Positions 1 through 5,066 of a DNA stretch of 5,146 nt are shown here, piece after piece. A model generated the notes under the pieces. The model was given only the letters and a program-made list of their open reading frames with translations, did not search any database and was not told the DNA's origin. The stretch's first letter is position 1; every line of letters begins with the position of its first letter. Location: the NCBI GenBank assembly GCA_023257915.1, contig JALRBB010000001.1, forward strand, positions 1 through 5,146, in the 5' to 3' direction. This stretch comes from Quisquiliibacterium sp. Lineage in GTDB: Bacteria > Pseudomonadota > Gammaproteobacteria > Burkholderiales > Burkholderiaceae_E. The translations under genes and the position numbers were made by a program.

Positions 1-187
1 CCACCCAAAACGACAGGCCCAGACCTGACACCAGCGCCAGCCCCGTAAAGGCGCCCAGCATCATCAGGTCACCTTGAACAAAACTGACGGTTTCGGTGGC
101 CTTGTAAATCAGCACAAACCCGAGCGCGATCAGGCCGTAGATACAGCCTTGCGCGATGCCGCTGATGACGAGCTGGAAGACTTCCAA
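1..187 (-). CDS. livH: Branched-chain amino-acid ABC transporter permease, LivH family (N-terminal part, cut by left edge)
   Basis: Only the first 62 residues are in the window; the gene continues beyond base 1. The translation begins EVFQLVISGIAQGCIYGLIA after the start residue and continues with LGFVLIYKATETVSFVQGDL, then a hydrophobic stretch. This is the typical opening of LivH-type inner-membrane permeases (first transmembrane helix, then a YKAT..V.F.QG segment close to the family's usual YKATG..NFAQGEL). LivH pairs with LivM and the ATPases LivG/LivF to import branched-chain amino acids or other small carboxylates; the real substrate cannot be told. The start is TTG at 187-185. It is the only ATG/GTG/TTG between the upstream in-frame stop (295-293) and the conserved part. 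It places the N-terminus where the family normally begins, and a GAGAGG Shine-Dalgarno-like run lies just upstream. The family call is firm; the substrate and the symbol are tentative. Confidence 0.88.
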   Translation of the reverse strand, partial: MEVFQLVISGIAQGCIYGLIALGFVLIYKATETVSFVQGDLMMLGAFTGLALVSGLGLSFWV

Positions 188-190
188 GAG

Positions 191-196
191 CCTCTC
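191..196 (-). promoter_or_regulatory. Ribosome binding site supporting the TTG start of livH
   Basis: Read on the minus strand this is GAGAGG, three bases before the TTG at 187-185. The spacing is shorter than ideal, but no other usable start codon exists in this frame, so the site decides the start. Confidence 0.5.
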
Positions 197-240
197 GCTA
201 GACGTGTCCGACGGATTCGTGTGCCCAAGCTTGATCGAGC

Positions 241-289
241 GCCGAACCCGAGGATGCGATCTCGGGCGACAGGCGTCGATCCGTTCGGC
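241..289. repeat. Nested inverted repeats able to form a three-way junction in the livH leader
   Basis: Read on the plus strand, GCCGAA (241-246) is complementary to TTCGGC (284-289). Between these arms lie two further hairpins: CCCGAG (247-252) with CTCGGG (261-266) around an 8-base loop, and CGAC (267-270) with GTCG (275-278) around a 4-base loop. The outer arm at 284-289 directly abuts the proposed -10 box, so most of the structure would lie in the 5' leader of the liv transcript. It could be an operator, a leader structure, or chance in GC-rich DNA. Confidence 0.4.
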
Positions 290-317
290 AATCTAGCACG
301 GCCCGACGGTACGTCAA
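290..317 (-). promoter_or_regulatory. Sigma-70-like promoter for the liv gene
   Basis: On the minus strand TTGACG (317-312, five of six matches to the -35 consensus) is followed after 16 bases by TAGATT (295-290, four of six matches to the -10 consensus). Transcription would start near base 283 and give a leader of about 95 bases before the TTG start. This suggests the liv gene can be expressed separately from the sulfatase-dehydrogenase-cupin block upstream. It was found by eye only. Confidence 0.5.
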
Positions 318-369
318 CATGACGCGGCGTCCGGACGTGCCATTTTTGCAATCAGGTGGTACAGCCCGT

Positions 370-756
370 TCAGCCTTTTTGCACCTTCGCGTCGCCGAAA
401 CCTTCTCCCGACTTGCGATACTCGGCACGCGGCGGGCTGAAGATGTCGAGCACCACGGCGCCCTCAGCACCGGTGCGCACGCCATGCGATATGCCGCCCG
501 GGGTACACCAGAACTCGCCCGCCACCGCCTCGATTTCCTCGCCGTTCTGGATGCGGGTGCACTTGCCTTCGAGCAACACGCCCCATTGCTCTTCGGGATG
601 GCTATGGATGCTGCCGGCTGAGTGCGGTGCGATGCGGACCACCGACAGCATCACGTTCTCGCCCGGGAAGATCGACGTCGTGATGCCTTCGCCAAGCTTG
701 CGCTGGATGGCACGCGGATCGTCGTTCAGTTGGAAAACCCAGTCTGCCTTGCTCAT
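370..756 (-). CDS. Small single-domain cupin protein
   Basis: A 128-residue protein, the normal size for a one-domain cupin. Cupin motif 1 is visible as GSIHSHPEEQWG (residues 49-59), with His51 and His53 as likely metal ligands and Glu56/Gln57 near the third ligand position. Motif 2 is PGGISH (86-91), with His91 as the last ligand. The conserved Gly that closes motif 1 follows in LLEG (61-64). The tail, FSPPRAEYRKSGEGFG, is common in small catabolic cupins. The protein should therefore be a metal-binding beta-barrel, cytoplasmic because no signal peptide is present. Members act as isomerases, decarboxylases, dioxygenases or sensors, and the sequence does not tell which. ATG at 756 has a strong AAGGAG Shine-Dalgarno (770-765) eight bases upstream. 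The gene starts 30 bases after the dehydrogenase stops, so the two are very likely co-transcribed and may act on the same substrate. Confidence 0.88.
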   Translation of the reverse strand: MSKADWVFQLNDDPRAIQRKLGEGITTSIFPGENVMLSVVRIAPHSAGSIHSHPEEQWGVLLEGKCTRIQNGEEIEAVAGEFWCTPGGISHGVRTGAEGAVVLDIFSPPRAEYRKSGEGFGDAKVQKG

Positions 757-764
757 GGATGATG

Positions 765-770
765 CTCCTT
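765..770 (-). promoter_or_regulatory. Strong ribosome binding site of the cupin gene
   Basis: The minus-strand sequence is AAGGAG, eight bases before the ATG at 756-754. This is the best Shine-Dalgarno on the minus strand of this window. It lies in the 30-base gap after the dehydrogenase stop codon and suggests the cupin is translated independently and efficiently. Confidence 0.7.
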
Positions 771-786
771 GTCGTTGAATGCCAGT

Positions 787-1620
787 TCAGGTGCCGACCC
801 GGAAGGTGGAGCGCATCTTGCGCAGCAGCGCGATCACGCTTTGCGCCACGATGCGGCCGGTCTTCGGGTTTTCGGAAGGAATGTTCTCGATCGTCATCGT
901 AAACCGCGCACTGTCGGAGTCCACGGTGATCGTGTGCGTATTGCGCGTGACAGTTGGGTCAGCGTAAATCTCGAGCAGCGTGCGCTCCGGGCCAACGCCG
1001 GCCAGTGCCAGCGCAACCACCACATTCAGATTGGCGGGAAAGCCACGCGCTGCATCGCGAGCGTTGCCCTCGAACACTTTCAGCGGTTCGGTGAGCCCTT
1101 CGATCGAGATCCGGTTCTCGACCAGGTGCGGGGCACCTTCCAGTCCTTTGGGAGGTTTGCGGGTCGTCATTCGCACCGAATGAATGTTGCCCTCGGCAGC
1201 GGCGAGCATCGTATCCAGGCCGATCAGCGCCCCGGTCGGCACGTGGATCGTGCCACCCGTTTCGCGGGCCAGGTCGATCAGTTCGGGCCGAAAAAGAATG
1301 GCACCGACCGACAGCACGATTGCCTGCTTTTGCTGTCGAAGGAACGGCGCGACGATGTCCCCGAGCAGCGCCGCCGGCGCGCATTCGATGACCAGGTCGG
1401 CCTGCGGTTCCAGCTGTTCAATGCTCAACACCTGCACCGGATGGGCGAGCGTGTCGACGAAGGCCTGCGCCTTTGCGTGATCGCGGGCAGACACTGCGGT
1501 GAGCTTGACACCGGGAACGACGCCGGCGGCCAGCTTTGTTGCCAGTTGTCGGCCGATCGCGCCGAGGCCGGCGATTGCGACCCGCAGCGGCGCGGGCGAA
1601 TTCAGTGAGGTCTGGGTCAT
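787..1620 (-). CDS. L-aspartate dehydrogenase-like NAD(P)-dependent oxidoreductase (AspDH/DUF108 family)
   Basis: A 277-residue protein, close to the usual family length of about 265-275. The N-terminal Rossmann fold shows the dinucleotide motif G18-L-G20-A-I-G23. The C-terminal catalytic domain carries the family hallmarks FPANLNV (194-200), ALALAGVGPERT (204-213) and ADPTVTRNTH (220-229), with His229 the likely catalytic histidine. Characterised relatives convert L-aspartate to iminoaspartate/oxaloacetate and ammonia with NAD(P) (EC 1.4.1.21). No NAD-biosynthesis partners (nadA, nadC) are adjacent. The placement between a sulfatase and a cupin points to a catabolic role on aspartate or an analogous amino acid (inference). 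I chose ATG 1620 because the frame's longer version needs a TTG at 1644 with no Shine-Dalgarno and adds eight residues before the family start. ATG 1620 has only a weak GGAT upstream, so the start is moderately sure. It is 57 bases from the sulfatase stop and 30 bases from the cupin start, consistent with an operon. Confidence 0.88.
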   Translation of the reverse strand: MTQTSLNSPAPLRVAIAGLGAIGRQLATKLAAGVVPGVKLTAVSARDHAKAQAFVDTLAHPVQVLSIEQLEPQADLVIECAPAALLGDIVAPFLRQQKQAIVLSVGAILFRPELIDLARETGGTIHVPTGALIGLDTMLAAAEGNIHSVRMTTRKPPKGLEGAPHLVENRISIEGLTEPLKVFEGNARDAARGFPANLNVVVALALAGVGPERTLLEIYADPTVTRNTHTITVDSDSARFTMTIENIPSENPKTGRIVAQSVIALLRKMRSTFRVGT

Positions 1621-1677
1621 CAGGATATCCGGGTTCAGAAGCAAAGGAATGCCGTCATGCGGCGATACACCCGGAGC

Positions 1678-3015
1678 TTAGCGCTGCGGCATGTCCTTGA
1701 CCGAATACCCGACACTGATTGTTGCTTCCGGCGGAATTTGCAGCATGCCGGCGTCCCAGTCGAGCCATTGCCTGCGCATCTGCTCGAGTCGTGCCGGATC
1801 GCGCTGCGCGAGATTTGCGCGCTCACGCTCATCGGCGGGCACATTGAACAGGTATTCATGCTCGTCGACCTTCAGGTACTTCCAGTCGCCGATGCGCAGT
1901 GCGCGCTGGTTGCGATGATTCATGCGCCAGTACAGCGGCCGCTCGAAGGTGTCGGCAGGATTGTTCAGCACACGGGCGAGCGAGACGCCATCGGCTGGAG
2001 AGTCCGGGTGCGGGCGGCCACCGGCGAGCTCCAGCATCGTCACTGACCAGTCCATCGTCATGCACTGCTGCGCGCTAACGCCGCCGGGCACGATGCCGGC
2101 CGGCCAGCGGGCGATCCAGGGAACCCGAATGCCGCCTTCGGTCAGGTCCATCTTGCCGCCGACCAGCGGCCAGTTGTCCGAGAAGCGCTCACCGCCGTTG
2201 TCGCTGGTGAAGACCACCAGTGTGTCGCGATCGATCCCGTGCTCGCGCAGCGTATCCATCAGCCGGCCGATGCCTTCGTCCATGTGATGGATCATGCGCT
2301 GATAGGTGTGGATGCTGCCGGCGTGCAGATGAAACAGATTGCTCGCGGCGTCGGCCGCCAGATGCGCATCGTCACGCGTCTCCCAGGGCCAGTGCGGTGC
2401 GGTGTAGTGCAGGCTCATGAAGAACGGCTTGCCCGCCTTGGCGTCGGCCGCCTTGCTTTGCACATAGTGGATCGCCCGATCCGAGATCAGATCGGTCAGA
2501 TAGCCGGTTTCGTGATGCTCCTGTTCGCCGATGAACAGGTCATGGTCGCCGCGCGATGAGCGGTGCGTGAAGTAATCCACGCCGCCGGCCATGATTCCGT
2601 AGAACTCGTCGTAGCCTGAGCGCAGCGGACCGTACAGTGGTGGATAACCCAGATGCCATTTGCCGATCAGCGCGGTGGCGTAGCCCGCTTCGCGCAGCAG
2701 CGAGGGCAGCGTGGGGATCTCGGCGGGCAGCCCGAGCGGCTGGCCCTTGCTGCGGCTGCTGATGGGTTCTTCCAGTGCGCCGCGCAAGCGGTACTGGTAG
2801 CGCATCGTCATCAGACCGAAGCGGGTCGGCGAACATACGGGGGCATTCGCATAACCCTGCGTCAGGCGCAGGCCCTCGCGTGCGAGCCGGTCGATATTCG
2901 GCGATACGTCACCGAACTGAGCCTGGCGGCCGCCGTAGCAGCCCAGGTCGGCGAAGCCAAGGTCATCGGCGACGATGAAGACGATATTGGGGCGTTTCGT
3001 GGTCACAGTGGGCAA
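1678..3015 (-). CDS. Cys-type sulfatase (arylsulfatase family), apparently cytoplasmic
   Basis: A 445-residue alkaline-phosphatase-fold enzyme that would hydrolyse a sulfate ester (EC 3.1.6.-). The catalytic set is complete: metal ligands Asp17-Asp18 in IVADDLG; Cys61 in C61-S-P-T-R65, the site of conversion to formylglycine; Lys119 and His121 in GKWHLG; His208 in APHWP; Asp272-Asn273 in FTSDNGGE; and Lys288 in GGKMDLTEGG. The C-terminal domain ends with the usual WKYLK and LFN segments. The protein starts almost directly with RPNIVFIVADD and has no signal peptide, unlike many exported sulfatases, so a cytoplasmic site is inferred. Maturation needs a formylglycine-generating enzyme that is not encoded in this window. 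The start is ambiguous. TTG 3015 lies two bases after AGGAAG (3023-3018) and GTG 3006 lies eleven bases after it; no ATG or GTG lies upstream nearby. The gene heads the minus-strand block and diverges from the TRAP binding-protein gene. The natural substrate cannot be read from sequence. Confidence 0.93.
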   Translation of the reverse strand: MPTVTTKRPNIVFIVADDLGFADLGCYGGRQAQFGDVSPNIDRLAREGLRLTQGYANAPVCSPTRFGLMTMRYQYRLRGALEEPISSRSKGQPLGLPAEIPTLPSLLREAGYATALIGKWHLGYPPLYGPLRSGYDEFYGIMAGGVDYFTHRSSRGDHDLFIGEQEHHETGYLTDLISDRAIHYVQSKAADAKAGKPFFMSLHYTAPHWPWETRDDAHLAADAASNLFHLHAGSIHTYQRMIHHMDEGIGRLMDTLREHGIDRDTLVVFTSDNGGERFSDNWPLVGGKMDLTEGGIRVPWIARWPAGIVPGGVSAQQCMTMDWSVTMLELAGGRPHPDSPADGVSLARVLNNPADTFERPLYWRMNHRNQRALRIGDWKYLKVDEHEYLFNVPADERERANLAQRDPARLEQMRRQWLDWDAGMLQIPPEATISVGYSVKDMPQR

Positions 3016-3072
3016 GACTTCCTGGAGTGTTGACGGACGGTCAGATCGATTTCGGATATTTTCATTGATCGA

Positions 3073-3104
3073 GCGGATTTTTGCGGAGTAGTGTATGAAT
3101 CCGC
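3073..3104. repeat. Inverted repeat GCGGATT-N18-AATCCGC in the divergent promoter region
   Basis: GCGGATT (3073-3079) is exactly repeated in inverted orientation as AATCCGC (3098-3104), with an 18-base spacer. Seven-base arms near the centre of a divergent intergenic region suit an operator for a dimeric regulator, but no regulator gene lies in the window to pair with it. Confidence 0.4.
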
Positions 3105-3174
3105 ACCCAAGCCGTAAATGACCTGGGTCCGTTTCGTCGAAATTTGTCCGTGGGCAACTCGGCCGGAATCAATC

Positions 3175-3180
3175 AGGAAG
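3175..3180 (+). promoter_or_regulatory. Ribosome binding site of the TRAP binding-protein gene
   Basis: AGGAAG ends nine bases before ATG 3190. The in-frame upstream ATG at 3118 has no such site. This, with the signal peptide beginning exactly at 3190, fixes the start. Confidence 0.7.
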
Positions 3181-3189
3181 CACCAGAGC

Positions 3190-4221
3190 ATGAAGAACAT
3201 CCCAAGACTGGTCTGGGCCATGATGCTCGCCGTCGTCATGTTCGGCGGGTTGAGTAGTCAGGCTATTGCGACGGTCCGGCTGAAATTTGCCAGTCCCTAC
3301 CCGATTGGCCACCCGTCCTATCTGCTGGCCAAGCGTTTCATCGACGAAATTCATCGACAGGCTGGGGACAGCGTCAAGATCGATTTTTACGCTGGACAGA
3401 GGCTGGGCGCGGCCAGGGACATGCTGTCGGTATGCGGTGATGGCAAGGCGGATTTCTGCCAGATCCACATCACGTATTTCTCCCGTCAGTTGCCCTACAG
3501 CAACATCATCGTGTTGCCCTACTGGACAACCTCGTCCGAGGGCTCGGCGGTTTATCAGGCACTCCTCGAGAGCAGTCCCGAACTGTTGCAGGAGTTCCGC
3601 TCGCTCGGTGTGCGTCCGATCCTCGGCACGACCACGCCCGCCTACGATGTGGCGACCGTGAACAAGCCGGTGCAGACGCTCGATGATCTGAAAGGGCTCG
3701 AGCTCAAGACGGCGGGTGGCTTGTTTGATGTGATCGCCCGGCACTACGGCATCGTTCCGGTCACGATTGCGCCGTCAGAGACTTACCAGGCGGTGCAACG
3801 CGGTCTGGTCGAGGGGGTGGTGTTCAACTACCCAAGCATTCGCTCCTATCACCTGAACGACCAGATCCGTTTCATCACCCATGGCATGCGGGCGGGAGCC
3901 TATCCTGGCACGATCATCGCCAATGAGGCGTCCTGGCAGCGGCTGCCCGTCGAGGTTCAGAGACTCATCACCCAGGTCAGCCGCCAGACGATGCAATGGC
4001 AGGCTCAGCGCTGGGATCGCATGCATCAGGAGGCGCTCACGCAATTCAAGGAGCAAGGGATCCAGGTTTACGAGCTGTCCCCCGTGCAGCGCATGGCCTG
4101 GAACAAGGCGCTCGAGGGCCTGGGCGAGGACTACGTGGCCGAGATGGAAAAGCGCGGGTTCTCTAAAATGCGCAAGGTGCATGACGACTACCGCCGGATC
4201 GCGGAGCAGATTGCCAAGTAG
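3190..4221 (+). CDS. TRAP transporter periplasmic substrate-binding protein, DctP family
   Basis: A 343-residue protein of normal family length. It begins MKN, followed by a hydrophobic core (VWAMMLAVVMFGG, residues 8-20) and a likely signal-peptidase site after A-I-A27, so the mature protein is periplasmic. LKFASPYPIGHPSY (31-44) is the family's first strand and ligand-pocket edge. DDLKGLELKTAGG (165-177) is the hinge region that normally carries the carboxylate-binding arginine; here Lys173 stands in its place. VEGVVFNYPSI (207-217) carries the expected Asn213 before a proline. DctP proteins capture organic acids and hand them to DctQM membrane subunits driven by a sodium gradient. No dctQ or dctM follows; the next gene is trhO, so the membrane partner must lie elsewhere. 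Two cysteines (82 and 90) in the mature protein could form a disulfide. An in-frame ATG at 3118 would add 24 residues ahead of the signal peptide and is not used here. The gene diverges from the sulfatase gene, which suggests a related substrate (inference). Confidence 0.92.
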   Translation: MKNIPRLVWAMMLAVVMFGGLSSQAIATVRLKFASPYPIGHPSYLLAKRFIDEIHRQAGDSVKIDFYAGQRLGAARDMLSVCGDGKADFCQIHITYFSRQLPYSNIIVLPYWTTSSEGSAVYQALLESSPELLQEFRSLGVRPILGTTTPAYDVATVNKPVQTLDDLKGLELKTAGGLFDVIARHYGIVPVTIAPSETYQAVQRGLVEGVVFNYPSIRSYHLNDQIRFITHGMRAGAYPGTIIANEASWQRLPVEVQRLITQVSRQTMQWQAQRWDRMHQEALTQFKEQGIQVYELSPVQRMAWNKALEGLGEDYVAEMEKRGFSKMRKVHDDYRRIAEQIAK

Positions 4222-4238
4222 CCACGGACCGCCGATCA

Positions 4239-5066
4239 ATGCAGCCTCAGTCTCCGACACCCGAACAGCCTTGCCTGAACCTTGCCGCCTATCGCTTCTC
4301 CCCGATCCCCGATCCGGCGGCGGTGCGTGCGCTTTTGCTCGAGGCCGGCCGGGCGCTTGGTATCCGGGGCACGATCCTGGTCGCCCCCGAGGGGCTGAAC
4401 CTGTTCCTGGCCGGTGCGCCGCAGCCTTGTACCGACATGATGGCGGCGGTGCGCGCTGTGCCCGGGTTCGCTGACATCGAAGTCAAGCAGAGCTGGTCGG
4501 AGGATGTGCCGTTTCGGCGCTTCAAGGTCAAGCTCAAGCGCGAGATCATCCGGATGGACCAGCCAGACCTGAAACCGGTGCTCGGGCGCGCGCCGGCGGT
4601 CGATGCATCAACGCTGGCGCGCTGGCTCGACCAGGGCCATGACGACGATGGCAGGCCGGTGGTGATGCTCGACACCCGCAACGCCTTCGAAGTGGATACC
4701 GGCGCGTTTGCGGGCGCGATCGACTGGCGCATCGGCAGGTTTACCGAGTTCGTGCTGGCGTTGCGAGAGCATCGTGCCGAGCTTGTCGGTAAGACCGTGG
4801 TCAGTTACTGCACTGGCGGCATCCGCTGCGAAAAGGCGGCGCTATTCATGCAGCGTGAGGGCGTCGAGCACACCTATCAGCTCGAAGGCGGCATCCTGAA
4901 GTACCTGGAGCTCACCGACGGGCGGCACTTCAACGGCGCCTGCTTCGTGTTCGAAGTGAAGTCGGCGCCACCGGCCGTGGACATCGACTCGTCTGCGGGC
5001 GCCGCAGGTGACGGTGCCATCGTGTCCGCCATGACGTCCTCGGTCCATCGACCGTCGCTTGCGTAG
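4239..5066 (+). CDS. trhO: tRNA uridine(34) hydroxylase / rhodanese-domain protein (TrhO, YceA, UPF0176 family), short form
   Basis: A 275-residue cytoplasmic protein. The N-terminal part (about residues 12-110) matches the family's acylphosphatase-like domain, with GTILVAPEGLN (44-54) and PFRRFKVKLKREI (91-103). The rhodanese domain (about 120-230) has LDTRNAFE (144-151), the catalytic loop C191-TGGIRC197-EKAA, and LEGGILKYLE (215-224). TrhO installs the oxygen of 5-hydroxyuridine at position 34 of certain tRNAs, the first step towards 5-(carboxy)methoxyuridine. Enterobacterial members are about 350 residues and have a cysteine-rich tail. This one stops soon after CFVFE (235-239) in a low-complexity tail without such cysteines, so it is a short variant or a truncated end. 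ATG 4239 has only a weak Shine-Dalgarno (CGGA), 17 bases after the TRAP gene stop, so translational coupling or read-through is possible. A functional link to the transporter is doubtful. Confidence 0.9.
   Translation: MQPQSPTPEQPCLNLAAYRFSPIPDPAAVRALLLEAGRALGIRGTILVAPEGLNLFLAGAPQPCTDMMAAVRAVPGFADIEVKQSWSEDVPFRRFKVKLKREIIRMDQPDLKPVLGRAPAVDASTLARWLDQGHDDDGRPVVMLDTRNAFEVDTGAFAGAIDWRIGRFTEFVLALREHRAELVGKTVVSYCTGGIRCEKAALFMQREGVEHTYQLEGGILKYLELTDGRHFNGACFVFEVKSAPPAVDIDSSAGAAGDGAIVSAMTSSVHRPSLA

Larger units (their letters stand above)
188..369. other. Intergenic region between the cupin gene and livH
   Basis: These 182 bases hold the proposed livH promoter, the nested inverted repeats, and a perfect 10-base palindrome, CGTCCGGACG (328-337), upstream of the -35 box. 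I see no convincing terminator for the cupin transcript in the minus-strand direction. The small open frames crossing here do not resemble proteins. Confidence 0.6.
3016..3189. promoter_or_regulatory. Divergent intergenic region between the sulfatase and TRAP binding-protein genes
   Basis: These 174 bases must contain promoters for both directions unless the genes are read from further away. They are more AT-rich than the coding sequence around them. A 7-base perfect inverted repeat lies at 3073-3104. TGACGGACGGTCA (3031-3043) has 4-base arms, and TTTCGTCGAAA (3132-3142) has 5-base arms. A plus-strand TTGACG at 3030-3035 is a good -35 match, but the nearest -10-like GATATT (3055-3060) is 19 bases away. 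No convincing minus-strand promoter is seen. One regulator could control both sides from here. Confidence 0.5.

Noticed and set aside
326..347. Plus-strand hairpin followed by TTTTT, resembling a rho-independent terminator
   Set aside because: The stem is a near loop-less palindrome and no plus-strand gene lies upstream of it. In the minus direction, where genes do end, the T-run is on the wrong side.
74..485. Small open frames on both strands across the cupin-livH gap (82, 73 and 95 codons)
   Set aside because: They are Arg-rich, lack ribosome sites and resemble no protein. They overlap the livH start, promoter and cupin end.
769..1608. Long plus-strand open frame (279 codons) opposite the aspartate-dehydrogenase gene
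   Set aside because: It is antisense to a gene with clear family motifs. Its translation is Arg/Gln/His-rich without any recognisable domain, a typical shadow of GC-rich coding sequence.
1621..1644. Eight-residue upstream extension of the dehydrogenase from TTG 1644
   Set aside because: No ribosome site is visible, and the extra residues precede the normal family start. ATG 1620 is preferred.
3030..3060. Plus-strand promoter TTGACG...GATATT for the TRAP gene
   Set aside because: The -35 match is good, but the spacer is 19 bases and the -10 match is partial. It is mentioned within the intergenic region and not listed as a promoter.
3118..3189. In-frame N-terminal extension of the TRAP binding protein from ATG 3118
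   Set aside because: It has no Shine-Dalgarno and would place 24 mostly polar residues ahead of a textbook signal peptide. ATG 3190 has AGGAAG at good spacing.
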